The notes under the pieces were generated by a model that made no database searches, was not told where the DNA came from, and was given only the letters and a program-made list of their open reading frames with translations. The position numbers were made by a program, and so were the translations under genes. DNA of 25,425 nt, taken from contig JAYRHW010000202.1 of the NCBI GenBank assembly GCA_041907145.1, positions 1 through 25,425 of the forward strand, written 5' to 3'. The DNA is from JAFLCA01 sp041907145 (GTDB taxonomy: Bacteria; Bdellovibrionota_C; UBA2361; JAFLCA01). Below are positions 7,122 through 16,369 of this stretch, in pieces; within the stretch, counting starts at the first letter, position 1, and each line of letters opens with the position of its first letter.

Positions 7122-9101
7122 TTACTTGTGCGAAAATTCCAATTCTCCAGCCCAGCCTTCCGCAGGCGGTGATTTGGTATAGGTTTCGCACAATTCCCTA
7201 TATAACGTGCATACTTTTTTGAGCCTTGGCTCCCTGGCCTCAACCTCGCTTAGCTGAGTCAGGCATTCGGCCCACTTGCGCCGACGAAAATCCTCGAATA
7301 CCTGGCTAAACACTGACACGACCTGTTGACTCGGAGCCGGATCGAACACCGTGTAAAGCCACACGGCCTCGGACTTGCCGACGACTCTCACCTGGCCTAC
7401 TCGGATCGCGTCTATCGAATTTCCAGCATCCTTTCTGGTGCTTTCCGTAAAGAGCAGCGTCGTTCCCAAATACTTATTGAGTCCTTCAACCCGCGAGGCC
7501 AGATTAACCGAGTCACCTATCGCGGTGTAATCAAAGCGGCGCTTGGACCCGAGATTTCCAACCACCATCGGCCCGGTATTAATACCGACTCTGGTATGTA
7601 GTGCTGGGAATCTTCCCGACTGGTTGAAACGATCGACCTCCTTGGCAAGAGCTAGCCCCGTCCTCACTGCCAGTTCGGCATGGTTGTCAATTTTCAACGG
7701 TGCACCCCAAAGCACGAAGACGGCATCGCCGATGAACTTAATCAAGGTCCCCTTGTTTTGAAACACGACATCCATTACTTCGGTGAAGTAGGCGTTCAGC
7801 ATTTCGGCAACCTTTTCGGCCGGCATGGACTCCGTGATTTTCGTAAAATCCTGAATATCGGTGAAGAGGGCCGTAGCCCAGAGCTTCGATCCTCCCAAGG
7901 CGGCGGCCGAATCACCCTGCGAAAGTTGCCGGGCGGTTTCAGGAGAAAGATAAAGCTCGAAGGCGTTTTGCATCTGCCGCGCGGAACGGCGGACCACCAA
8001 ATAGAAGTAAACCGTCGTCATAAGGTACACGGCTGGGAGAACCACGCTGACGAGCAGTGCTCCCGGAATGAAAGTTCCTCCACGAAAGAGAAGGAAGGCA
8101 GCAATCGCCCAGAACAGCCATGCTGCTAGTACAATTGCCCCGCCGACAATTGGGCCCGAACTGACCAGGGCAAAACCCGCGGCGATCGCCACTGCCACCT
8201 GCGTAACCGCCTCCAACGAAGCAGGAAAGCGGCCTATCCATGCACCGCTCATGAGGTTGGCTGCCGCAGTGGCATGAATTTCGACGCCGAATATTCTCAT
8301 TCCACCGAACGAGGTATCGAAGATGTCTTTTTGAGCAGGTCCCGTATCGGTGCGCAGCGCTAGACCTACATAGATAATCTTGTCCTTGACCTGGGAGGGA
8401 TCGATTGGCCGTTCCTTCTGCAGGACCTGGTAATACGAGAGGGTCCGAATACTGCGGGCCGGGCCGTAATAGCTGATAAGGTCACGGGTACCCGGTCGAT
8501 CGCGCCCATCGCCAGGCTTAAAGCCGGCTCCAGCCTCGGCCAGGGACGGGAGTTCTGCCGTACGCTCGCTACGCTCGGTGAGAAAGCTGCGTACCGCGCC
8601 ATCATGCTCAGGCAACCCGACGAGTGCCAGTCCTGCGGCAGCGCGCGCGAACGGCTCATACGGTTCAAGAAGCTCCTCGATTGAAAAAGCCCCGCTGCCC
8701 CCCGCCACATTTTGAATTGCCGACTCGGCGCCGAGAAAAACCGGCACCTTGGTCAGCGCCTGGGCCAATGCCGTATCTCCCGCCGGATCGCTACCAGGAT
8801 CCAAAAATAAAACATCGAACACCACTCGTTTGGCCCCCAGCTCAGCTAGTCGTTCAATAAGCGCAGCATGCAGGCGCCGAGGCCAAGCTTGACTGAGCGG
8901 GACGTTGAGGTCGCGATAGCTAAGTTCGTCCATGGCAATAACGGCCACGTTGTCAGGCGGGGTCTGTTTGCCGCGCAATAGAAACAAGTAGTTGAGGGCT
9001 CCCATCTCGAACTGCTCGGCGGCTTTGCTGAAGCTAAGCGCAGCAACAAGGCATCCAACGAGGATGGCGAGAAGTAGGTGTACGAGCCGCTTTGATTTCA
9101 T
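7122..9101 (-). CDS. CHASE2-domain class III adenylate cyclase 1
   Basis: Inner-membrane sensor cyclase of 659 residues. An N-terminal membrane segment (about 8-25) is followed by an extracytoplasmic CHASE2 domain (about 35-285, with VVFDVLFLDPGSDP near 93-106), three membrane helices (about 295-371) and a cytoplasmic class III cyclase domain (about 405-590). Catalytic residues are all present: metal Asp D415 (LFTDIQDFT) and D459 (KFIGDA), adenine-selecting Lys K455, Thr T526 (FDYTAIGD), and transition-state N533 and R537. The Thr in place of the second purine-binding Asp marks subclass IIIb. A short helical tail follows (590-659). It makes cAMP from ATP in response to an unknown envelope signal. 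It heads a leftward operon with the propeller and HD genes and is divergent from the FecR-TPR-barrel gene. Confidence 0.92.
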   Translation of the reverse strand: MKSKRLVHLLLAILVGCLVAALSFSKAAEQFEMGALNYLFLLRGKQTPPDNVAVIAMDELSYRDLNVPLSQAWPRRLHAALIERLAELGAKRVVFDVLFLDPGSDPAGDTALAQALTKVPVFLGAESAIQNVAGGSGAFSIEELLEPYEPFARAAAGLALVGLPEHDGAVRSFLTERSERTAELPSLAEAGAGFKPGDGRDRPGTRDLISYYGPARSIRTLSYYQVLQKERPIDPSQVKDKIIYVGLALRTDTGPAQKDIFDTSFGGMRIFGVEIHATAAANLMSGAWIGRFPASLEAVTQVAVAIAAGFALVSSGPIVGGAIVLAAWLFWAIAAFLLFRGGTFIPGALLVSVVLPAVYLMTTVYFYLVVRRSARQMQNAFELYLSPETARQLSQGDSAAALGGSKLWATALFTDIQDFTKITESMPAEKVAEMLNAYFTEVMDVVFQNKGTLIKFIGDAVFVLWGAPLKIDNHAELAVRTGLALAKEVDRFNQSGRFPALHTRVGINTGPMVVGNLGSKRRFDYTAIGDSVNLASRVEGLNKYLGTTLLFTESTRKDAGNSIDAIRVGQVRVVGKSEAVWLYTVFDPAPSQQVVSVFSQVFEDFRRRKWAECLTQLSEVEAREPRLKKVCTLYRELCETYTKSPPAEGWAGELEFSHK

Positions 9102-9204
9102 GGTATCGAGGATGCTTCGGACAGCTAATTCCCGCTTCCGAATGCCCTAGAGCATGCTACTTTTGTACTAATAGTGCGTCTACAGTGGAATTACCCGGGC
9201 ACCT

Positions 9205-12200
9205 ATGGATTTGATTAAATCGTACCGAGTGAGTCGTTCGCTTCCTGTCACGTTTGTTCTCGCGATCCTCATATTGACGCTTCCCGGGGTGAGCCGAGCA
9301 GATCCGGAGGTTGCCACCCTCTATTCCCTCGAGGGACAGGCCGAGCGCCGACTTGCCGGTGCTGGCGACTGGAAGCCCTGCGCCGTCGGCCAGGCATTTT
9401 CATTGGGCGATGAGATCCGTGTCGGAGATTACAGTAGAGCCGGAATTCAATTCACCGATGGCATGTTCGTGCGGCTGAGCAGTAAGGCTTCGCTGCGCTT
9501 CGATCGTTCTAGAGCGGCAAATCTTCAAGGCTCCGTGTTCTTGGAGTCAGGAAAAGGGCACTTTTTAAACCGCGAGCCCCTGGACGGCCTACAGGTTCAG
9601 ACCGCAGTAGTAAGTGCAGCCATCCGTGGAACAGAATTCGTCATAGAGGCGAGTTCCCAGGCGGCGACCATCAGCGTCATCGAGGGCGCTGTCGATGCAG
9701 AGAATAAATTTGGCAGGGTTGCGCTGCAAAGCAGCGAGCAAGCCACTACCTTAAAGGGTAAAGCCCCAGTAAAGGCTCTCACCTTCTCTCCTGCAGATGC
9801 GGTACAGTGGACCGCCGAAGTCCCGGTTATTTTGGATTGGGATTTATACGAGCAATCTTCAGCCTTGCGAGGGCACATACGTTCGGTGGCAGAGCACGCA
9901 CAGGCCGGCGAGCTCTCATCGGCTCTCAAATCCCTTCGGCAGCTCCCAAAAAGTCCGGCTCGTGGATTGCTAGAAACCGATCTGTTAATCGCGATGGGGC
10001 AAATTGACGAAGCATCAACCCTTGCCTTGTCGGAGACCTTCGAAACGACTGCCTTGACCGGACACGCCCATGCGCAGTGCGCGCTGCTGGCATTAGCCAG
10101 AAATGACATCAATCGCGCCGCAGACGAGATGGTTCAGGCCCGGGCGCACAGTGCCGGCGGCATAGGAGTTGCGCTCGCAAGTTCGCTCGTCTTGCAGAGC
10201 CGCAAAGATTTAAACGGTGCACTTGCTGCAATCCAGGATGGTCTGTCCGCCCATCCGGGCAACCCGGGGCTGCTGGCGCGCAAGTCCGAGCTCGAGTTGG
10301 GCTTTGGGCAGCGAGATGAGGCGCTGGTGGATGCCGAGAAGTCCCTACAAGGCGATCCGCGCAACGGATACGCCCAAGCAGTCCTTGGATTCATCAAGCT
10401 GATGCAGGGACAAACTGCCGAAGCTCGATCGGCGTTCGAAGCAGCGCAGGCCTCGGCGCCGGGGAGTGGACTGCCATTTTTAGGGCTGGGTCTCACTAAG
10501 ATTCATGATGGAGATTTAAGCGCAGGTAAAGTTGACCTGCAGCGCGCCGTACATTTGGAGCCAAGCCGCGCCGTATTTCGAAGCTACCTCGGAAAGGCTT
10601 TCTTCGAGCTCGAGGACGAGAAGCTATCGAAGCGTGAGTATGATGAAGCGATTCGCCTCGATCCTAATGATCCAACACCCTATCTTTATCGCGGATTTTA
10701 CCAAATCTCACAGAATCGTCTTGTCGACGCGCTCGGCGACATCGAGACCTCTTTTGCCAAAAACGACAATCGAGCGGTGTTCCGATCAAGTCTATTGCTT
10801 GACGAGGATAGTGCAGTACGAAGTGCGGGTTTGAGCAAGGTATTCACCGAGCTTGGATTTACGGAGGCGGGACGCATTGAGGCGATTCAGGCGCTAAACG
10901 CCGATCCGAGTAATTTCTCGGCTCATCGCCTGCTCGCCGATTCTCAATCGGCGCTGTTTTATGCGGATGCAACGCTTTCGGAACGGCGCATCGCGGATCT
11001 GCTGGCGCCTATCAGCTTCAATCTATTCAGCGCCCTCGGTGGGCAGGCATCACTCAACGAATACGACTCACTCTTCGACCAGTCGCTGCACCGCTCTGGG
11101 CTGAACTTGCGTTACGATGAGAGCAGCGACGCCTTCATCGGTGAAGTATCCAATTCCGGAAAATCCGGCAATCTTGGCTACGCAGTCTCAGCGGCGTCGA
11201 TCTATGGCCACGGCAGCAAAAGCAAAGACTACTTGCGCGACTACCGCGCGGATGCGGCGCTGCGCTACCAGCTGCAGCCTAATCATCGTCTGCTTCTTGA
11301 TGCTCACGGATTTTTCCGGCAAGACCGATCAGTGGCTTTTGAATCGGCTGAAGATACGACCGAGCTTGATTCAGGCGGAGTTAATTTCGGATATTCGTTC
11401 AGGGCCGGACCGGGCCTCACGATTCTCTCGGAGCTTGCCGTAAGCCGCGAACGTTTGCTCACCTCCAGCTTCCCTTCCGAGCGCAGCATCGACTCAGTTC
11501 AAATCTTCGAGGGCGTGGAAGATTCATTGGTTGACGATCTTATTCTCGATCAGCGCACGCGCGAGTACGTAACCGCGTTTCGCCAGGGCAGTCAAGCACT
11601 ATATCGCGCCGATCCATTTTCGATCGTCTTTGGGTATCAGGTGCTGCATGAAACCCCGAACCGCTCGGAGAGTAGTCTAGTCGTTGATGACTCGCTCGGT
11701 GAGTTAACAGACCAAGGATTGCTGCTCTCGAGCATGAGCTCGCCTGAACTGACGGCCACTGATATTTACCTGTATCCGACCTTTCATCTCGCATCTTGGC
11801 TCGACCTGACCGCAGGAGTAACCCGCACGGATTTAGAAACGGCCCGAGAAGTCTCTCCGTTTTTTGAGGACACGGATAGCCAAGGCCGTTGGAATCCGAA
11901 GGTCGGTATCACCGCTAAACCATTCCCTGGCCTGACGCTGCGCGGAGCTTACTTCGAGAATCTGAGAAAGTCCTCGCTCGAGGATCAGATCTCGCTCGAG
12001 CCGACCTTAGTCTCGGGAATCTCGCAGCGCTTCAATGACCTTTCGGGAACCCGATCGAGAAACTTCGGCTTGGGCCTCAACTACAAGACTCCCGGAGCAA
12101 CGTACATCGGAGGCGAGTATATTAGGCGCTATCCGACCGAGCGAATTGCGAACGCCAGCACGGCCCTTGTCACCGATTTCGATGCAGAGGATCAGTACGT

Positions 12201-12654
12201 CGCGTTACAGCAAGATCCCATAGCCGAGAATCATGTCGAGCAGGACCTAGCGCGAGCCTACATCTATCAAGTGCTATCTCCCTCCCTTGTAGCAACACTG
12301 GATTATGCGTACGCCACCGAGGAGCTCACTGACCAAGACCTCTTTAGCGATTTTCTCGCGCATACCGCAGCCGCTCAGCTCAGATATTTTCATCCATGCG
12401 GAGCATTTTTGTTCTCCCGCGCAACGTGGAGAAAGCAGTCCGGGGTAAATGATGCGCTGCTCGGGGACGGTCAAGCAATCGGCTGGATGCTCGATGCCGG
12501 CATAGGCTACCGATTGCCGCATCGCCGCGGCACCTTGACTTTCGAAGTGCTGAATCTCAACGATGAGAACGCAGTCTTCGATCAAACGCGAGGATTTGAG
12601 GATTATATCCCGAACGAGCGGGCTTTTAGGCTGTCGGCAAATCTAAACTTCTAG
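9205..12654 (+). CDS. FecR-TPR-outer membrane beta-barrel fusion
   Basis: A 1149-residue exported protein. Signal peptide: hydrophobic 15-29, cleavage near SRA at 30-32. A FecR-type periplasmic domain (about 55-165, motif VVSAAIRGTEFVIE at 135-148) is followed by a long TPR array (about 225-585, e.g. SAYLGKAFFELEDE-type repeats and DEAIRLDPNDPTPYLYRGF near 480-498). From about residue 600 alternating beta-strand sequence with aromatic girdles runs to the end, which is RLSANLNF*; a terminal Phe is typical of outer-membrane barrels. No TonB box or plug domain was recognised, so it is not a standard TonB receptor. FecR and TPR would sit in the periplasm. It lies between two CHASE2 cyclases, divergent from one and convergent with the other. 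No clear ribosome site is seen upstream of the ATG. Confidence 0.82.
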   Translation: MDLIKSYRVSRSLPVTFVLAILILTLPGVSRADPEVATLYSLEGQAERRLAGAGDWKPCAVGQAFSLGDEIRVGDYSRAGIQFTDGMFVRLSSKASLRFDRSRAANLQGSVFLESGKGHFLNREPLDGLQVQTAVVSAAIRGTEFVIEASSQAATISVIEGAVDAENKFGRVALQSSEQATTLKGKAPVKALTFSPADAVQWTAEVPVILDWDLYEQSSALRGHIRSVAEHAQAGELSSALKSLRQLPKSPARGLLETDLLIAMGQIDEASTLALSETFETTALTGHAHAQCALLALARNDINRAADEMVQARAHSAGGIGVALASSLVLQSRKDLNGALAAIQDGLSAHPGNPGLLARKSELELGFGQRDEALVDAEKSLQGDPRNGYAQAVLGFIKLMQGQTAEARSAFEAAQASAPGSGLPFLGLGLTKIHDGDLSAGKVDLQRAVHLEPSRAVFRSYLGKAFFELEDEKLSKREYDEAIRLDPNDPTPYLYRGFYQISQNRLVDALGDIETSFAKNDNRAVFRSSLLLDEDSAVRSAGLSKVFTELGFTEAGRIEAIQALNADPSNFSAHRLLADSQSALFYADATLSERRIADLLAPISFNLFSALGGQASLNEYDSLFDQSLHRSGLNLRYDESSDAFIGEVSNSGKSGNLGYAVSAASIYGHGSKSKDYLRDYRADAALRYQLQPNHRLLLDAHGFFRQDRSVAFESAEDTTELDSGGVNFGYSFRAGPGLTILSELAVSRERLLTSSFPSERSIDSVQIFEGVEDSLVDDLILDQRTREYVTAFRQGSQALYRADPFSIVFGYQVLHETPNRSESSLVVDDSLGELTDQGLLLSSMSSPELTATDIYLYPTFHLASWLDLTAGVTRTDLETAREVSPFFEDTDSQGRWNPKVGITAKPFPGLTLRGAYFENLRKSSLEDQISLEPTLVSGISQRFNDLSGTRSRNFGLGLNYKTPGATYIGGEYIRRYPTERIANASTALVTDFDAEDQYVALQQDPIAENHVEQDLARAYIYQVLSPSLVATLDYAYATEELTDQDLFSDFLAHTAAAQLRYFHPCGAFLFSRATWRKQSGVNDALLGDGQAIGWMLDAGIGYRLPHRRGTLTFEVLNLNDENAVFDQTRGFEDYIPNERAFRLSANLNF

Positions 12655-12763
12655 CGCGCATCAAAAAATAGGGTTTGTCGGTAGGTCTAGCGCAACACGC
12701 TGGGACGAAGATACATGCGAGAAATGGCCCGAGGCAGGCTATCTCCTGAATGCGCTCTGGGCA

Positions 12764-14881
12764 CTATTTATCCGTCATTTCCCAGACCGGATTCCAATCC
12801 TGCCTCGGCTCACGCACGGGCAGCCTTTGAATTCGCGCTATGTAGACCGCGGCGAGCGTGTCCGCCGAATGGTCCTCGAAGAGCTGCAGTGATTCCACAA
12901 GCCTTCCCTGCTCGAACAACAGTATCGCCTGCGCAAGGTCGGGCTTCGCATCCGCCTCAAAGGGCTCGAAGACCTCAATCGCCTGACTCTTGCCGACAAG
13001 ACGCAGCAGCCCCACTCTACGAACCTTGATTCCGGCGCCTTGAATGGCACGAGCGGTAACCGATGAAAGAAGTATCAAGGAGCCAAATTTTTTATTTGCG
13101 CCCTCGAGCCGCGATGCCACATTGGCCGCATCTCCCAAGATCGTGTAGTTGAATCGTGAATCTGAACCGAAGTTGCCTACGCTTACTTCCCCCGTGTGAA
13201 GCCCGATCCGCATCGCGAGTCTCACGCCGAATTCCCTTTCCCACAGCGGGCCGCACTCTGCGATGCGCTTTTGACATTCGAGTGCGGCCCGCACGGCGCA
13301 AGCCGCGTGATCCTGAACAGCCAACGGCGCATTCCAAAATGCCACGATGGCGTCGCCGACGTACTTGTCCAGCGTTCCGCCATGTTTAAGGATGATGGCG
13401 GACATTTCCGATAAAAAGCTATTGAGGAGTCGGCCAAGTTGCTCCGGCGGCAACTTCTCAGAGATGCTCGTAAAGCCGGCAATATCGGAGAAAAACATCG
13501 TGAGCTCTCGACGCTCCCCACCAAGAGTCAACGCATCGGGCCTCGCCAAGAGCTTCTCGATAACATCTCCGCTGACATACTGCTGAAATGCCGAGCGAAG
13601 GAACCTTCTCTCTCGGCCCTCAGCACGGTATTGAAGAGCCAGAGCTACTAACGTAGCGAAAATGGTGCTCAGCAGCGGAATGGCCAGATCGATCCAATAT
13701 CCGGCTTGTGCCGCGGCAAAACTGCCGAGCACATAAGCGAGCAGAATGCCGATAACCACGATACCCTGCGCGAGCGAGGAAAGACCAAGCAGTATGACTG
13801 CAGAGCAAAATCCGATACCAACGACGGCAATACCCCAATTCACGAGTACACCCACACGGTGCATGAAGTCCCCGTGCATGATGTTGTCGAGGACCGTGGC
13901 ATTATATTCAACACCCGGGAAAATCTGCGAAAGCGGTGTGGGACGAAGATCTAAAAGCCCCGGAGCATCCATTCCCACGAGAACTATTGAGTCCTTGAAA
14001 TGTGACAGCGGCACGAAGGGATCTTTACCCTCATCTCTCTGACGCTGACTCAGTATGATTGAGTCGATGCCGTAGGTCGAATAGGTGCGCGCCGGCCCCT
14101 TGAATCTAATCGGGAAGCGGCCCTGCGAATCGAGCCGAGTCCTGAGCTTCGGCCAAATCTCGCTTGCAGGAAAGGCTGCATCATAAAGCGCGAACGGCAG
14201 TCCGAGCATGGGAACATCGCTCACTACGCCTACGGGCCGCACATGACGGTAAATTCCATCATTATCCGGATAGGCGCTCACATTTCCGAGCGCGCCCATT
14301 CCTGACCAAAGCTCCTGCACAGGCAGCTCAATGCCGGCGTACTTCGGCACTGAGCTGAGGTTGAGGCCCAATGCCTCGGTCACGCGAGCGGCACCCGACT
14401 TCTCCTGAACGAGACGAAGTTCATTGAACAGTAGGCCGTTGACGGCTGCCTGCCGCTGCTGACGCAGCGCCCCGGCCATGACGATTGGCATGCTTCCCTT
14501 CATTGCAGAAGCAAAAGCCTGATCATCATCGACATTGTAGGCAGACGGCTCGGTAAACAGGATATCGAAGGCGACGGCACGAGCGCCGGCGTCTCTCAAG
14601 AACTGAACCACGGCGCCGTACATGCCGCGGTACCAGGGCCAGACTACGGATTCTTGCTGCGAAAAGTGCTCGATAGAAGACTGATCGATCAGTACGATTT
14701 TAATTTTGGGATCAGGGACTTCAGTTTTGGCGACGTAGCGAAGTCTCCAGTCCCAAGTTCGATTCTCGATGTCATCGAGCCACTTGAGGTGCTCAGCCCC
14801 CGCCACTAAGCCGGCAAACACCGCCACGATAGCGGCAAATCGAATGAGGGCCTGCTTACGCCTTAGCTGAGCCGCCAGCAT
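12764..14881 (-). CDS. CHASE2-domain class III adenylate cyclase 2
   Basis: A 705-residue paralogue of the other cyclase. Membrane segment about 12-29, CHASE2 domain about 33-340 (AVAFDILFTEPSAYN near 102-116), three membrane helices about 345-417, then the cyclase domain about 455-640. Catalytic residues: D466 (FFSDIAGFT), D510 (YVGDAI), K506, T580 (FNYTILGD), N587 and R591, again the IIIb pattern with Thr. A helical TPR-like tail (about 645-690) follows. I chose the ATG at 14881, which starts just before the hydrophobic segment and overlaps the M48 gene by 26 nt; the frame is open further upstream to 14965, but that would double the overlap. It is the last gene of the SH3-M48-cyclase operon, so protease and cyclase are co-produced. 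Confidence 0.9.
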   Translation of the reverse strand: MLAAQLRRKQALIRFAAIVAVFAGLVAGAEHLKWLDDIENRTWDWRLRYVAKTEVPDPKIKIVLIDQSSIEHFSQQESVVWPWYRGMYGAVVQFLRDAGARAVAFDILFTEPSAYNVDDDQAFASAMKGSMPIVMAGALRQQRQAAVNGLLFNELRLVQEKSGAARVTEALGLNLSSVPKYAGIELPVQELWSGMGALGNVSAYPDNDGIYRHVRPVGVVSDVPMLGLPFALYDAAFPASEIWPKLRTRLDSQGRFPIRFKGPARTYSTYGIDSIILSQRQRDEGKDPFVPLSHFKDSIVLVGMDAPGLLDLRPTPLSQIFPGVEYNATVLDNIMHGDFMHRVGVLVNWGIAVVGIGFCSAVILLGLSSLAQGIVVIGILLAYVLGSFAAAQAGYWIDLAIPLLSTIFATLVALALQYRAEGRERRFLRSAFQQYVSGDVIEKLLARPDALTLGGERRELTMFFSDIAGFTSISEKLPPEQLGRLLNSFLSEMSAIILKHGGTLDKYVGDAIVAFWNAPLAVQDHAACAVRAALECQKRIAECGPLWEREFGVRLAMRIGLHTGEVSVGNFGSDSRFNYTILGDAANVASRLEGANKKFGSLILLSSVTARAIQGAGIKVRRVGLLRLVGKSQAIEVFEPFEADAKPDLAQAILLFEQGRLVESLQLFEDHSADTLAAVYIARIQRLPVREPRQDWNPVWEMTDK

Positions 14882-15785
14882 GGACGAACTTCTTGAAACG
14901 CTGCGCACGAAGTTGCTCGCCCTGCGCCGCAGCAGCGATTTCCACGGCCTTCCCCTCCACCTCATCTACGCGATCTTCGGGACTTGGATGGGTGGCGTAC
15001 CATCCACCCTTACCACCATGAGCCTCCAAGCGCTTCAGCATGGTAATCAGCGCCTTGGGATTGTACCCGGCACGAGTCAATAGCTCGGCTGCATACTCAT
15101 CGGCATCATACTCCTGAGAACGGCTGTAACCTGTGGTAGCGACCGTCTGGAATACGTCGTTCACCGACTCGCCAAACACTCCGGTAAGCTCATCAGCATA
15201 AAAATTGCCCGTGCTCGACAGCGCTTCCTTTCCAAGCAGCCCCAATCCCTTGCTTAAATGCGACCGGGAAATAGCCTTCGTGCCGTGATCTTTGACCACG
15301 TGAGCTACCTCATGGGCGATAATAGCGGCAAGCGTATCTTCATCGGTTGCACGATTGAGGAGGCCGCGCGAAATGAAGATAAACCCGCCCGGCGCGGACA
15401 TAGCATTCACTTCATCGCTGTCTAGTATAAGGACATGGTACCCGCCAAATGTTTCAGGGCGATCGGAAACCCCGCTCACGACTCCAGCCACACGATTGAC
15501 ATAGCCGTGTAGTGCGTCATCACGTACCGGCCGGTACTGCCCAAGAATCATGGCAGCAACACTTCGGCCCAAGTAATATTCCTGTTCATCGCTCAACGGA
15601 CGCGCCGCCTCGGCAAATTGCCCTCCTGCTTTCATCAAAGAATCCGCCTGCGACTGCGACATCAGCCCGGTGCTTGAAAGCAGCGTTGAACCAAGATTGC
15701 TCAGGGCCGGATTGCCGGAACAGCCGGCAGTCAGCACTATAAGAGAGGTTCCTAAAATAGTTCGGAGTATAGATGCGCTTCTCAT
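14856..15785 (-). CDS. M48-family metalloprotease, lipoprotein
   Basis: A 309-residue envelope protease. The N-terminus is a lipoprotein signal with lipobox LTAGC (C22), implying lipid anchoring at a membrane facing the periplasm. The zinc site is HEVAH at 158-162 with a third ligand at E225 (SQEYDADEYA), and a conserved THPSPEDR follows at 265-272. This is the M48 pattern of BepA/LoiP-type proteases, which degrade or check outer-membrane and envelope proteins. No TPR tail is present, so it is closer to the short LoiP-like forms. The ATG overlaps the SH3-gene TGA (ATGA) and has a GGAGG ribosome site within the preceding gene. The stop overlaps the start of CHASE2 cyclase 2. Envelope quality control linked to cyclic-nucleotide signalling is inferred from this coupling. 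Confidence 0.88.
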   Translation of the reverse strand: MRSASILRTILGTSLIVLTAGCSGNPALSNLGSTLLSSTGLMSQSQADSLMKAGGQFAEAARPLSDEQEYYLGRSVAAMILGQYRPVRDDALHGYVNRVAGVVSGVSDRPETFGGYHVLILDSDEVNAMSAPGGFIFISRGLLNRATDEDTLAAIIAHEVAHVVKDHGTKAISRSHLSKGLGLLGKEALSSTGNFYADELTGVFGESVNDVFQTVATTGYSRSQEYDADEYAAELLTRAGYNPKALITMLKRLEAHGGKGGWYATHPSPEDRVDEVEGKAVEIAAAAQGEQLRAQRFKKFVHAGGSAKA

Positions 15786-16276
15786 GCCTTGCCTCCGCTC
15801 AACCCAAGTTTTCCATCGCGCACGAACGCCGCGACATCGGCCGGCCTAGCCTTAAGCTTTTCCATGGCATCAACCTCGCGAAAATTTGCTCCGGCATTGG
15901 CCGCCGCGTACTGCTGCTCGACCTTCTTGTTGAATCCTTTTCCGGCCATCACGATTTCGGATGAATCAGCCTTATAATCGGAAGGCCCTTTGGAAGAAAG
16001 GATCACCTTCCGAGCCGTCACCGCCGAAGAATGGACATATCCTTGCTTGCCGGCGGCCGTCTTAATTTTTACCCAGCCTCCGCCGAGCGCGACGACCGTG
16101 AGACTATCACCATATGAGGCTATCGCGACCGGCGACGCCCAGGCCTTGGCTTCCGTGCGAATCGCCGTGCTGCGCACTTTGACCTGAATACTATCACCCT
16201 GAGCAAGCGTCTGGTCAGCTCGAGCGATTCCCACGGGAAGCAAGAGCGCCAGCACCACCACTGCAAGTCTAATCAT
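15782..16276 (-). CDS. Exported bacterial SH3-domain protein
   Basis: A 164-residue protein with a clear signal peptide (MIRLAVVVLALLLPVGIARA, cleaved before DQ). Residues 28-88 form a bacterial SH3 domain (VKVRSTAIRTEAKAWA, GDSLTVVALGGGWVKIKT, KQGYVHSSAV), a fold that commonly binds peptidoglycan peptides or acts as a periplasmic adaptor. The C-terminal half (95-164) is helical and lysine-rich. It is the first gene of a three-gene leftward operon and overlaps the M48 lipoprotein gene by 4 nt. A TTGAGC/TATAAC promoter lies just upstream. The ribosome site is weak. Likely partner or targeting factor for the protease; this is inference from gene order. Confidence 0.82.
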   Translation of the reverse strand: MIRLAVVVLALLLPVGIARADQTLAQGDSIQVKVRSTAIRTEAKAWASPVAIASYGDSLTVVALGGGWVKIKTAAGKQGYVHSSAVTARKVILSSKGPSDYKADSSEIVMAGKGFNKKVEQQYAAANAGANFREVDAMEKLKARPADVAAFVRDGKLGLSGGKA

Positions 16277-16307
16277 AGCGAGGCCGTAAAAAATAAAGGG
16301 ATGACCG

Positions 16308-16337
16308 GTTATAGCAAGGCAGATGCGTGAAGCTCAA
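16308..16337 (-). promoter_or_regulatory. Probable sigma70-type promoter of the SH3-M48-cyclase operon
   Basis: On the minus strand TTGAGC (16337-16332), an 18-nt spacer and TATAAC (16313-16308) lie in the short gap between the CNB gene and the SH3 gene. Predicted transcription would begin about 25 nt before the SH3 ATG. The -10 matches 5 of 6 consensus bases. No convincing CRP-type palindrome was seen around it. Confidence 0.5.
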
Positions 16338-16369
16338 CATTAATTGCACAGCCAAAACAAAAGCAGACC

